Shown here: positions 38,948-47,750 of the stretch, piece by piece
Numbering within the stretch: the first letter of the stretch is position 1
Layout: each line of letters begins with the position of its first letter
Origin: Cellvibrionaceae bacterium AOL6
GTDB taxonomy: Bacteria; Pseudomonadota; Gammaproteobacteria; Pseudomonadales; Cellvibrionaceae
Length of the DNA: 64,000 nucleotides
Reading direction: 5' to 3'
Assembly: GCA_003265435.1 (NCBI GenBank)
Contig: NOXC01000003.1
Span: 124,001 to 188,000, forward strand
The notes under the pieces: generated by a model
Told to the model about the DNA's origin: nothing
The model's database searches: none
What the model saw: the letters and a program-made list of their open reading frames with translations, nothing else
Program-made: the position numbers and the translations under genes

Positions 38948-39679
38948 TCAGGAGTAGTTGAACACGATGCCCGCCACGCGGTCTTTACCAATGGTCTCAA
39001 TGGCATTTTTGACTTGCGCTTCCGTTGCCTTACCATACGGCACCACCAGCACCACAAAATCACACAGCCCACCAATCAATCGCACATCAGCGGAATACTC
39101 CCCGACCGGGGGGCCGTCCATGATGACGTAACGATCGGCATAGCGCGTCTTCAGCTCCTGCACGAACATGTGCATTTTGCTCGAAGAAACACGTTCAGTC
39201 GCCGCTTCGATGTTGCTGCCTGTGGGGATCACACGTACGCGCGGCACGCCGCTGGCGTAGACAATAAATTCCACGCCCATGTCGCGCACGCTCAGATAAT
39301 CTGTTAAACCCAGATTCGCTTCCGCGCCCAGCAACTCTTCGGCAGAGGGGTCGTAGAAATTACAGTCGACAATCACAGAGGTTTTGGTCTTGTCGAGTGC
39401 AATCGCCGCGGCCAGGTTACGCGACACGTAGGAGGCGCCGCCGTCTTCGGTCACCGAGGTCACCATGCAGACAAAGTTTTTGCCACCCGCTCGGGAATAC
39501 AGACGTGTTCGCAGCTCGCGATACATCTTCAGGATTTTTTCGTCCTTCATTCCCTGTCGCAGAATCTTCAGGTGATCGAGTTCCGCATCCGAGAAGCTGT
39601 GCACCTCGGACATTTTTTCGATCTGTTCCTCAGATTTCGAACTGTAATTTCCCAAACTCGCGATCTTTCCTTCAACCAT
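38948..39679 (-). CDS. BY-kinase/MinD-like P-loop protein with degenerate Walker A
   Basis: The 243-residue protein resembles the cytoplasmic domain of bacterial tyrosine kinases (CpsD/CapB, XrtA-associated). It has a helical N-terminus, the ELRTRLYSR segment typical of the family, a Walker A' strand VIVDCNFYDPS (Asp105) and a Walker B-like strand VIMDGPP. The Walker A loop reads TSVTEDGGAS, so the invariant Lys is Ala82 and the PGxG pattern is lost. There is no C-terminal tyrosine cluster. Kinase activity is doubtful. It converges on prsR across a shared terminator and lies downstream of trpE on the same strand. Confidence 0.75.
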   Translation of the reverse strand: MVEGKIASLGNYSSKSEEQIEKMSEVHSFSDAELDHLKILRQGMKDEKILKMYRELRTRLYSRAGGKNFVCMVTSVTEDGGASYVSRNLAAAIALDKTKTSVIVDCNFYDPSAEELLGAEANLGLTDYLSVRDMGVEFIVYASGVPRVRVIPTGSNIEAATERVSSSKMHMFVQELKTRYADRYVIMDGPPVGEYSADVRLIGGLCDFVVLVVPYGKATEAQVKNAIETIGKDRVAGIVFNYS

Positions 39680-39824
39680 GACTTCTCACTTCGCTGCTCA
39701 TTGACTGCCCCTGGACAACCTGCAAGGCGCTCAAGCTAGACGCAGTGCGTTTTGCCTGAACTATACGCAAGTCAATTCAAAAAAAATAGTGACGAGGGTG
39801 CCGGGTGTAAAGCAGCTCGACAAA

Positions 39825-41315
39825 TTAGTCTCGCGCAACGCCACTTACCCAATCAACCGCGCCAAACAAGGCCCGCGCCTTGTTCATCGTCTCCTTCCAT
39901 TCCAGCTCAGGTACCGAGTCGGCGACAACGCCCGCTCCGGCCTGTACGTGGATACGCTTGTCCTTAATAACGGCTGTACGAATGGCAATGGCCATATCGA
40001 GGTTACCATTCCAGCTAATGTAGCCTATCGCGCCACCATAAATGCAGCGCTTCACCGGTTCCAGTTCATCGATGATCTCCATCGCTCGCACTTTCGGCGC
40101 GCCTGAAAGTGTACCGGCCGGCAATGACGCTTTTAGGACATCAATTGCGTCGAGATTACTCTGCAATTTCCCTACCACATTGGATGTTATGTGCAGAACA
40201 TGGCTGAATCGCTCCACCATCATCTGCTCAGTGACCTCCACGCTGCCCACCTGGGCAATCCGGCCAACGTCGTTTCGACCGAGGTCGATCAGCATCAGAT
40301 GCTCGGAAATTTCTTTCGGGTCCGCGAGCAGCTCGGCTTCCAGCGCGCGATCTTCCTCCTCGGTTTCACCGCGCCGGCGCGTCCCCGCAATCGGCCGTAC
40401 CGTGACTTCGCCGGCTTCAAGTCTCGCCAGAATTTCAGGGCTCGAGCCCACCACCTGATGGTCACCCAGGTCCATAAAATACATATACGGGGAAGGGTTC
40501 AGGCTGCGCAGGGCGCGATACAGATTTATCGGCTCGCCATCGAAGTCTTTTGACATCCGCTGCGACAACACCACCTGCATCACGTCGCCGTCAAGAATGT
40601 ACTCCTTAATGCGCTGAACCGCGTCCATAAAGGCCTCTCGACCATAGCTGGACTCAAAATCCTGCTCGGATCGCGTATGGCGACTCGCCGCCTCGGGTAC
40701 CATGCGGTCGGCACCGCTGGGCTGACCGTGCAAGCGTGAAATTAGGGTATCAATCCTGGACTGCGCGCGCTCAAAGGCCTCGGCTTCGGCCGGGTCGACA
40801 TTGACGATCAAATGCAGCTTGCCCTGCAAGTTATCGAACACGAGCACCTCATCGGACACCATGAACAGCATGTCGGGCACATGAAGCTCGTCTTGGGGCG
40901 CCGAAGCAGCCAAGCGCGGTTCGATATATCGCACTGTGTCGTAGCCGAAGTAACCCACCAGGCCACCCACAAAAGCAGGCAACTCGTCCAACGGTGCCGC
41001 CCGGAATTGCGCTTGATAGTCCCGCAAAAAATCGAGTGCATTGTCGGCCTGGATGAGCTCATCTTCCTGGCCTTCGCGCTTGTGCACGATGCGGTTGTCA
41101 AATATCTCGACTCGCTCTCGGGCAGGCAGGCCGAGAATGGAGTATCGCCCCCATTTTTCCCCGCCCTGCACGGACTCAAACAAGTAACTGTAGGGCCCAG
41201 CGGCCAATTTCATGTAGGCCGAGACCGGGGTTTCGGTATCGGCAAGAATCGTGCGCGATACGGGGATGCGGTTATAGCCCTGCCCCGACAACGCTTCAAA
41301 TTGTGTTTTGTTCAT
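39825..41315 (-). CDS. trpE: Anthranilate synthase component I
   Basis: TrpE converts chorismate to anthranilate with ammonia from TrpG. The 496-residue protein has the N-terminal feedback-site segment around ETPVSAYMKLA and the chorismate-binding core: SPSPYMYF-like SLNPSPYMYFMD, PIAGTRRRG, LMLIDLGRNDVGR, LPAGTLSGAPKVRAMEI and the IGYISWNGN segment. AGGA precedes the ATG. It lies about 100 bp after rpe on the same strand. No leader peptide or terminator is visible between them. Confidence 0.97.
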   Translation of the reverse strand: MNKTQFEALSGQGYNRIPVSRTILADTETPVSAYMKLAAGPYSYLFESVQGGEKWGRYSILGLPARERVEIFDNRIVHKREGQEDELIQADNALDFLRDYQAQFRAAPLDELPAFVGGLVGYFGYDTVRYIEPRLAASAPQDELHVPDMLFMVSDEVLVFDNLQGKLHLIVNVDPAEAEAFERAQSRIDTLISRLHGQPSGADRMVPEAASRHTRSEQDFESSYGREAFMDAVQRIKEYILDGDVMQVVLSQRMSKDFDGEPINLYRALRSLNPSPYMYFMDLGDHQVVGSSPEILARLEAGEVTVRPIAGTRRRGETEEEDRALEAELLADPKEISEHLMLIDLGRNDVGRIAQVGSVEVTEQMMVERFSHVLHITSNVVGKLQSNLDAIDVLKASLPAGTLSGAPKVRAMEIIDELEPVKRCIYGGAIGYISWNGNLDMAIAIRTAVIKDKRIHVQAGAGVVADSVPELEWKETMNKARALFGAVDWVSGVARD

Positions 41316-41415
41316 GGTGCTTCCTGAATATTGTTGATGTAAGCGGTGGATGACGAATCAGACACGCCAGCGATCAACAAAAGGAATTCCTGGGAGGTAA
41401 TGACGTTTCAGCACC

Positions 41416-42090
41416 TTAAGCTCCCTGCACTCGCGCAAGCTCCGCTCGCATTTCAGCAATCGCTGAAGCGTAGTCGGCAGCACCAAAAATCGCAGAGCCG
41501 GCAACGAAGGTGTTGGCGCCGGCGGCCGCCACTTCAGCAATGTTCGCCACGCCCACACCACCATCAACCTCAATGCGCGTACTCAACCCTCGCGCGTCGA
41601 TGAGTTGACGGGCCTGAGCAATTTTATCGAGGGTATAAGGGATGAATTTCTGCCCGCCAAAGCCCGGGTTGACCGACATAAACAACAGCATATCGAGCTG
41701 ATCGAGCACGTGCTCCACCACGTTCAGTGGCGTAGCCGGGTTCAATACCAATCCGGGCTTACAGCCCTTGTCGCGAATCAGACGTAGCGAGCGGTCGACA
41801 TGGCGACTCGCCTCAGGGTGGAAGCTGATATAGCTCGCACCGGCGTCGGCAAAACGTTCGATGAGGTCGTCGACGGGCTCGACCATCAAATGCACATCGA
41901 TGGGCGCTTCGATGCCATATTTGCGCAGCGCACTGCAAATCATCGGTCCGAAGGTCAAGTTCGGCACGTAGTGATTGTCCATCACGTCGAAGTGGATCAT
42001 ATCCGCTCCGGCCGCGAGAACCGAGTCACATTCCTCTCCAAGACGGGCAAAATCAGCCGAAAGAATGGAGGGCGCGATGATGTACGACAT
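41416..42090 (-). CDS. rpe: Ribulose-phosphate 3-epimerase
   Basis: Rpe interconverts ribulose-5-phosphate and xylulose-5-phosphate. From the ATG at 42090 it has 224 residues and starts [21 protein letters not shown]-barrel metal ligands and catalytic residues appear in [35 protein letters not shown] and EVDGGV. The upstream in-frame extension to 42156 is unlike the family. In pseudomonads rpe-gph-trpE is usual. Here gph is absent between rpe and trpE. Confidence 0.96.
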   Translation of the reverse strand: MSYIIAPSILSADFARLGEECDSVLAAGADMIHFDVMDNHYVPNLTFGPMICSALRKYGIEAPIDVHLMVEPVDDLIERFADAGASYISFHPEASRHVDRSLRLIRDKGCKPGLVLNPATPLNVVEHVLDQLDMLLFMSVNPGFGGQKFIPYTLDKIAQARQLIDARGLSTRIEVDGGVGVANIAEVAAAGANTFVAGSAIFGAADYASAIAEMRAELARVQGA

Positions 42091-42138
42091 AAAGGTTTTC
42101 TCTGATGCGGTTAAAAGCAAGCTAAAATTGTACTGAAT

Positions 42139-43134
42139 ATGGACAGAGCCCGACACTACAAGACAATGATTCTACTGCAATTTTGCCGCAAGGTGCGCCT
42201 TATGGTGCTGACTTTTGTGGTCGCGGCGCCGCTTTGGGCCCAAGAGGAGGGCCCCGCTGAAGCCCCTGAGGCCAATGAAAACGATACCGCTGCCGCTGCC
42301 GCCACGCCCGCTGAAGAGAAGCAGGTCCCGGATACCGAAGCTCAACGCCGGGCGCTGCTCACTGAGCAATACCCCCCTCAACATATACGTCACCTCGATG
42401 CCGGAGGGGATGCATTCACCGCACTGTGGCGCAAGGATCAGAGCGGCGATGCCTTTGGCGCCGTGCTGCTCGTACCGGGCGACGGCCAGACAGCAAATTG
42501 GCCGCACACGATCGACGTGTTGCGCAATGATTTACCTCAAAACGGCTGGAGTACCTTGGCGATCGACATTCAGCCTTTACCGACACCACCGGCGAGCGCC
42601 TTGACCGGGGAGAGCAGCCCGGACCTCAATGGCCGCCTGGCGAAGAACCTGGAGCAAAACATTGCCCGTATTCAGGCGGCTATCCGCTTTCTGAACGAAC
42701 AAGGTCAGTTCAATATCATCGTTGTGGGGTATGGCCGATCCGCCTATCGCGTGATGGAGTTTGCTCAGGATGACGCCGGTGCCGCCCCACCCAGTAGCGC
42801 CAATACGCAGACCTTTAAAATGACGCACCCAGTGCGCGCGCTGATCCTGATCAACCCAAAACATCTGGATGGCAGCACCCTCGCCTACGAATACGGCGAC
42901 TTCCGATTCAAGGCAGTGCCGGTACTCGATATTATTTTCGGCACCCATTATCTGGATCATGACGACGCGAAAACACGTCAGCAGGAGGCGCGCGCGGCAC
43001 GCTTCGAAAATTACGTGCAGCTCAAATTGATGAAGCCCACCAGTACCGTTTTTTCTGAAGAAAATCGCTTATCTCGCCGCGTGCGGGGCTTCTTGAATAA
43101 GTATGCGAAGGGCGTGGAAATCGAGCGGCGTTAG
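42139..43134 (+). CDS. DUF3530 family protein (alpha/beta-hydrolase fold)
   Basis: The 331-residue protein has a signal peptide ending near APLWAQ (about residue 35; starts at Met10 or Met22 are also possible). A low-complexity Ala/Glu/Pro stretch follows (about 36-62), then a DUF3530 domain with an alpha/beta-hydrolase-like pattern ([16 protein letters not shown], then [14 protein letters not shown]). The usual nucleophile elbow GxSxG is replaced by GYGRSA. It is probably periplasmic, and the function is unknown. Its TAG stop codon is formed at the left edge of the inserted palindromic element, so the original C-terminus may have differed. Confidence 0.8.
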   Translation: MDRARHYKTMILLQFCRKVRLMVLTFVVAAPLWAQEEGPAEAPEANENDTAAAAATPAEEKQVPDTEAQRRALLTEQYPPQHIRHLDAGGDAFTALWRKDQSGDAFGAVLLVPGDGQTANWPHTIDVLRNDLPQNGWSTLAIDIQPLPTPPASALTGESSPDLNGRLAKNLEQNIARIQAAIRFLNEQGQFNIIVVGYGRSAYRVMEFAQDDAGAAPPSSANTQTFKMTHPVRALILINPKHLDGSTLAYEYGDFRFKAVPVLDIIFGTHYLDHDDAKTRQQEARAARFENYVQLKLMKPTSTVFSEENRLSRRVRGFLNKYAKGVEIERR

Positions 43135-43311
43135 GGCCTGTTAACCCTAATTTCATACGCTCTGCTGGAGTCTGTATTTCCAGACTGCAAGGCGCTTTGA
43201 ACGGTGGCTTAGCGAGCTAAATGAGTGAAAAGCAACGCAGCAGGGTGGAAATACAGATCCAGCCCTTCGGGTTGGCAACAGAGCGCATGAAATTAGGGTT
43301 AACAGGCCCTA
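43132..43311. mobile_element. MITE-like palindromic element with TA flanks
   Basis: A 176-bp non-coding element (43134-43309) is bounded by 31-bp terminal inverted repeats, 43134-43164 and 43279-43309, which differ at one base. It is flanked on both sides by TA (43132-43133 and 43310-43311), the target duplication made by IS630/Tc1-type transposases. Further inverted repeats lie inside (43171-43182 with 43246-43257, and TTAGC-GA-GCTAA at 43209-43220), so the whole element can fold as one long hairpin. No transposase is encoded. It sits exactly between the convergent DUF3530 and murU stop codons and may act as a terminator. Confidence 0.82.
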
Positions 43312-44004
43312 CTAGCCTTCGAACACACGCTCCCGCAAATGCTCGAGTCGCTCGGGAGTACCGATGTCCGCCCAGTGCCCGAAAAACACCTCGCCACTGA
43401 CACGACCGGCGCGCATTGCGTGACGCAATGCTTCCACTAACGGAAACCGCTCCCGGCACTCGGGGTACTCCGAGATCAACCTCGGGTCGACCACACTGAT
43501 ACCGGAGAAAGTGTAGCGCGACGCATCCCCGCCTTCTAGAGGCTCGCGCACGCTGCCATCAGCACTCAAGACGAAATCGCCCTTGGGATTGTGCAGAGGG
43601 TTAGGTACGAGCACCAAGTGAGCCAGGCAGCCCTCAGCCATCTGGTGCTGTAATAACAAGCCGTAGTCCACATCACACCAGACATCACTGTTTACCAGCA
43701 GAAACGGCGCTTCACCAAGGTAGGGTTGAGCGCGAAGCAGGGCCCCACCCGTTTCCAGTGGGCTTTCTTCCACGCTGACATCGACGTGCAAGCCGTGCAA
43801 ATCCATTTGCTCCAGCGCGGTAATGACCTGATCCGCCAAGTAGGCCACATTGATCACAAACTCACGCACGCCCGCCGCCTCCAAGCGGCGCATTTGATGC
43901 TCCAACAACGAGCACTGTCCCACTTTCAGCAGCGGTTTAGGTGTCGCTAACGTCAATGGGCGCATACGTCGCCCCTCACCAGCAGCAAAAATCATGGCCT
44001 TCAT
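43312..44004 (-). CDS. murU: N-acetylmuramate 1-phosphate uridylyltransferase
   Basis: MurU converts MurNAc-1-phosphate to UDP-MurNAc in the anabolic peptidoglycan recycling route that bypasses de novo synthesis (and fosfomycin). The 230-residue nucleotidyltransferase starts MKAMIFAAGEGRRMRPLTLATPKPL, the UTP-binding signature. VNSDVWCD carries the metal-binding Asp, and FFGHWADIGTPERL closes the domain. It overlaps amgK by 4 bp. The pair amgK-murU next to lptD is as in P. aeruginosa and P. putida. Confidence 0.93.
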   Translation of the reverse strand: MKAMIFAAGEGRRMRPLTLATPKPLLKVGQCSLLEHQMRRLEAAGVREFVINVAYLADQVITALEQMDLHGLHVDVSVEESPLETGGALLRAQPYLGEAPFLLVNSDVWCDVDYGLLLQHQMAEGCLAHLVLVPNPLHNPKGDFVLSADGSVREPLEGGDASRYTFSGISVVDPRLISEYPECRERFPLVEALRHAMRAGRVSGEVFFGHWADIGTPERLEHLRERVFEG

Positions 44005-45056
44005 AGCACACGCTCCGCAAAGGCTCGCTGCACAATCAGATCAAGACGTTCACTAAACCATTCACGGGCATACTTCAATTCGTCGTCCTCAGCCAAGGCA
44101 TCCTGGATATAAGCGTAAACTCGGGGCAAATCACCGAGATAGTGAGATTTGCTGTCTCTCAGCGACAGGCGGGTAAAAATGCCCAGCACTTTCAAGTGCC
44201 GCTGCAGCCCCATACGATGAAATTGCTGCAACACCACAGCATTTGCTTGCGGCACGGCAAGGCCGGCGTCCCGTGCCATCGTCGCGTAGGCCAGCGCCCA
44301 GCGTTGAACCAGGTCATCAGGCCACCGCTGGTAACAATCTTTGAGTAGAGAAACCGCATCGTAAAAAAGGGGTCCGAACACCGCGTCCTGAAAATCGATA
44401 ACCGATAGCTGACCGAGCCCATCGACAATCAAGTTACGGCAGTGAAAATCGCGGTGTACCAGCACTGTCGGTTGCGACAGCGCGCTATCGATTAACTGAG
44501 CGTCAAGCCGATCCAGCGTGGCAACATCCTCGGGACCCAAGGCCACGCCCAACCAACGCTCAATAAACCACTCGCGAAATAAGTGAAGCTCACGACGCAG
44601 AAACGCGGCGTCATAGGTCGGCAAATCCAAATCGGCACTGTCTGCCGTTTGCAGATGCAACAAGGTCGAAAGCGCCTGGCCATACAAACCGTGCACGCTG
44701 TCGCGGTTCAGCACGGACTGTAAATCCTGCTGCCCCACATCCTCCACGAGCAAATGACCGGCATCCAGGTCCACCGCGAGCACGCTCGGCGCAGGCACGC
44801 CTACGGACTCAAACCAACGGGCCAGGGCAACAAACTGAGCCGAATTTTCAGTGGCCGGCGGCGCATCGACCGCAAGTAGAGGCGGGTCCGTCTGTAAGCG
44901 ATAGTAGCGCCGAAACCCGGCGTCGCCGTTGAGCGCATGAATGCCGAGTGATGCAGCGGGACAACCCGTTTCCCGTTCGATAAAGTCGCGCAGCGAGCGC
45001 GGCAGGCCCGCGCCGGAGGCAGCAGTGATCTCGTTTACGTCAGAATCCTCAGTCAT
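44001..45056 (-). CDS. amgK: N-acetylmuramate/N-acetylglucosamine kinase AmgK
   Basis: AmgK phosphorylates MurNAc and GlcNAc at C1 for MurU. From the ATG at 45056 it has 351 residues. The aminoglycoside-phosphotransferase fold shows the catalytic loop LVHRDFHCRNLIVDG (catalytic Asp and metal-binding Asn) and VIDFQDAVFGPLFYD. A -10-like TATACT (45069-45064) lies only about 8 bp before this ATG. If that promoter is used, the mRNA would be leaderless. The frame upstream to 45173 is open but does not resemble the family. Confidence 0.92.
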   Translation of the reverse strand: MTEDSDVNEITAASGAGLPRSLRDFIERETGCPAASLGIHALNGDAGFRRYYRLQTDPPLLAVDAPPATENSAQFVALARWFESVGVPAPSVLAVDLDAGHLLVEDVGQQDLQSVLNRDSVHGLYGQALSTLLHLQTADSADLDLPTYDAAFLRRELHLFREWFIERWLGVALGPEDVATLDRLDAQLIDSALSQPTVLVHRDFHCRNLIVDGLGQLSVIDFQDAVFGPLFYDAVSLLKDCYQRWPDDLVQRWALAYATMARDAGLAVPQANAVVLQQFHRMGLQRHLKVLGIFTRLSLRDSKSHYLGDLPRVYAYIQDALAEDDELKYAREWFSERLDLIVQRAFAERVL

Positions 45057-45203
45057 GCGCCTCAGTATAGCCTGATCCAAGCCCAGGCATGGCAACACAG
45101 TAGAACAATTCGAGCGCAACGCTGTGATTCCGGGCGATAGCTGGGTAGAATGCGGCACTTTGAATCCGTTCATTCAACCTATCTACTGACTTAAGTTCCC
45201 CGA

Positions 45204-47738
45204 ATGGCTGCAACCCGGCTCGTGCAACGCTCATTTTTCTGGCTTTTTTCTCCCGCGTTGTCGTTGACCTTTAGTCTTCCCGCTTTCAGCGCAGATCTGA
45301 ATTCGCCTATTGGACAACCGTCCTGCGAGTTCGATGTGCAGCAGGATCGATGGATCTGCGTTCGCGACCATATTGGGCTCAAACTCGATTGGGTGCCGCG
45401 CGCCCTTCTCAGTGCAGAACAGAAAGCCACGCTTCTACCCGGTTGCCACGGAGCCTATATCGACCCCTATGCCGATGAGAGCGCCGAAGGGGTGTCGATG
45501 GAATCCCTGCCACTGATTGTCGAAGCCAACCACACTGAGGTCACCGGCGGCACCTATGCCCGTTTGAGTGGGGATGTCCGTGTCTCTCAGGGGCCGCGCT
45601 CCATCGCCGCGGAAGAAATGACCTACGACCGCAGCCTCGACGAGGCCGGTTTGGATGGCGAAGTCAGCATTCGCCAGCCGGGCATGTTGATTCGCGGCGA
45701 GCATGCGTCGGTCAGCACGGTTGAACAACAGGGGCGATTCACCGAAGCGCGCTTTGTGATGCACGACATGCATATGCGGGGCTCCGCAGGCGCCATCGAA
45801 CAAGACGGTCCAGATCGTGTGACCCTGCGCAACGGCGCGATCACCAGCTGTGAACCTGGCGGCAAAGCCTGGGCACTGGAAGGTGAGGAGCTGATCGTAA
45901 ACCGCGAAACAGGTCAGGGCTACGGCCGCAACGTGAAGCTCAAGCTCGGTGGTGTGCCGGTGTTTTACCTACCCTACATCACCTTCCCCGTCGGCGACGA
46001 ACGACGCTCCGGCTTTCTGTTCCCGAGTATCAGCAGCAGCGACGACGGCGGCCTGGACATCGCCGTGCCCTACTATTTCAACCTCGCGCCGAACTATGAC
46101 CTGACCCTGACGCCGCGTATCATCACCGGGCGTGGAGCGATGCTGGAAACCGAATTTCGCCACCTCAATCGCTTCTTCGAGACCCAGTTTAATGCGGCCT
46201 ATCTGAACGACGATGATGGCGGCAACGATCAAGACATCGAAGATGCGATTGACAGTGGTGTCAGCGAAGACGAATTGCGCCCCCACAAAGGCAGCGACCG
46301 CTGGCTGGTACAACTCGACCAGGATGGCGGCGGCGCGACGGGCTGGTACACCAATATCGACTACACCCAGGTCTCGGACGAAGACTACTTCCGCGATCTC
46401 GGCACCTCGTCCTTTTCGGTCGCCAACACGACCTACCTGAACCAGTCCATCGAAGCGGGTACCCTGCTAGAGCACTGGAACTTGAACGTTCGCGCCCAGG
46501 ACTACCAGACCCTGCTGCTCAACGTCGATGAACCCTACCGGAAGATGCCGCAAGCGGTAGCGAATGGGCTCTACAACTTACAGGGCCTACGCCTCTCACT
46601 CTACAATCAGGTCACCCGCTTCGACCACAGCGAGGCCATGCGGCTGGACGGTTCGCCAATACTCACCGGTGAGCGGGTTTATACCGACTACCGCCTCCAG
46701 CGCGCGTTCAAAGATCAGGGAGCCTACGCCATCCCGGAAATCGGCTACAAGAGCCTGTTTTACAAATTGCACCCCGGTGAAGGCGACACGGTTAATGCCA
46801 ACGACATCAGCTTGGGCGCCGCGCAAGCCTCCCTCGACCTCGGCCTCGTATTCGAGCACCCAGGCGGGCGTTTTCTGCAGACCCTCGAACCTCGCGCGTA
46901 CTACCTGTACCGCCAGTACACGAGCCATGACGAACTGTATGACGCGACCGCCAGCGGTCAGTCCGTCAATTTCGATACGTCGACGCGAACCTTCACCTAC
47001 GGCCAGCTGTATCGCGACTCGCGCTTCTCTGGCTCCGATCGCCTCGACGACGCCAATCAAATCACCGTCGGCCTGACCAACCGCTGGTTCAGCCAGACGG
47101 ACGGACACGAGCTGTTCAACATCAGCCTCGGGCAAATCAATCACTTTCAGGACCGTCGCATCGGGCTCGAGAGCGAGCTCAACCCCGACGACCTTGCCAA
47201 CGCCTCAGAATGGGCCGTGGAATTTGCCGCGAACTGGCGCAATGGCTCTGGCCTCTATGGCAGCTTGATTTACGACGATGCGGCTCAACAAACCAATCGT
47301 TTTGCGACCGGCTACAATTACGCCAGCAAAAACCAGCTGGCCTTGTTCAGCATCGGTTACAGCTTCGTGCGTGCCAATCCCGAGCTCAGCTCCAGTGAGC
47401 AATTGGACCAGCTCGATACGGCCTTTGTCGCACCCGTCAGCCCACAGTGGTATCTTATGGGCCGCGTCAATTACGATTTTGAGAACGAACAGGAACTTGA
47501 AACCTTCTTCGGGTTCGAATACAACGACTGCTGCTACCGCTTCCGCATCCTCGGGCGCCGATGGCTGGACAGCAACATCGCGAACATCACTGACGATCGC
47601 CAGGCCCGTATGGACTCCGGCGTATTTTTTGAGATTCACCTGAAAGGGCTGGGCGGATCCGGTGCCAAGGTGAACTCCATTCTTGAAGACGCCATCCCGG
47701 GTTATCGTCGCCGAGAAGAAGCCCTGAACGAACACTAA
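45204..47738 (+). CDS. lptD: LPS-assembly protein LptD
   Basis: LptD is the outer-membrane beta-barrel that, with lipoprotein LptE, inserts lipopolysaccharide into the outer leaflet. It has 844 residues: a signal peptide to about 31 (AFSA), a periplasmic OstA/LptA-like domain (about 95-250), and a 26-strand barrel rich in aromatic alternation. The cysteines needed for the disulfide pattern are present: an N-terminal pair around PSCEFDVQQDRWICV and the adjacent pair in EYNDCCYRF near residue 775. It leads the lptD-surA-pdxA-rsmA-apaG-apaH cluster. Confidence 0.96.
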   Translation: MAATRLVQRSFFWLFSPALSLTFSLPAFSADLNSPIGQPSCEFDVQQDRWICVRDHIGLKLDWVPRALLSAEQKATLLPGCHGAYIDPYADESAEGVSMESLPLIVEANHTEVTGGTYARLSGDVRVSQGPRSIAAEEMTYDRSLDEAGLDGEVSIRQPGMLIRGEHASVSTVEQQGRFTEARFVMHDMHMRGSAGAIEQDGPDRVTLRNGAITSCEPGGKAWALEGEELIVNRETGQGYGRNVKLKLGGVPVFYLPYITFPVGDERRSGFLFPSISSSDDGGLDIAVPYYFNLAPNYDLTLTPRIITGRGAMLETEFRHLNRFFETQFNAAYLNDDDGGNDQDIEDAIDSGVSEDELRPHKGSDRWLVQLDQDGGGATGWYTNIDYTQVSDEDYFRDLGTSSFSVANTTYLNQSIEAGTLLEHWNLNVRAQDYQTLLLNVDEPYRKMPQAVANGLYNLQGLRLSLYNQVTRFDHSEAMRLDGSPILTGERVYTDYRLQRAFKDQGAYAIPEIGYKSLFYKLHPGEGDTVNANDISLGAAQASLDLGLVFEHPGGRFLQTLEPRAYYLYRQYTSHDELYDATASGQSVNFDTSTRTFTYGQLYRDSRFSGSDRLDDANQITVGLTNRWFSQTDGHELFNISLGQINHFQDRRIGLESELNPDDLANASEWAVEFAANWRNGSGLYGSLIYDDAAQQTNRFATGYNYASKNQLALFSIGYSFVRANPELSSSEQLDQLDTAFVAPVSPQWYLMGRVNYDFENEQELETFFGFEYNDCCYRFRILGRRWLDSNIANITDDRQARMDSGVFFEIHLKGLGGSGAKVNSILEDAIPGYRRREEALNEH

Positions 47739-47750
47739 CAGACAGATACT

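Noticed and set aside
41358-41415. Small frame after rpe (18 residues ending PFVDRWRV) as a trpE leader peptide
   Set aside because: It has a single Trp, and no terminator or alternative stems lie between it and trpE.
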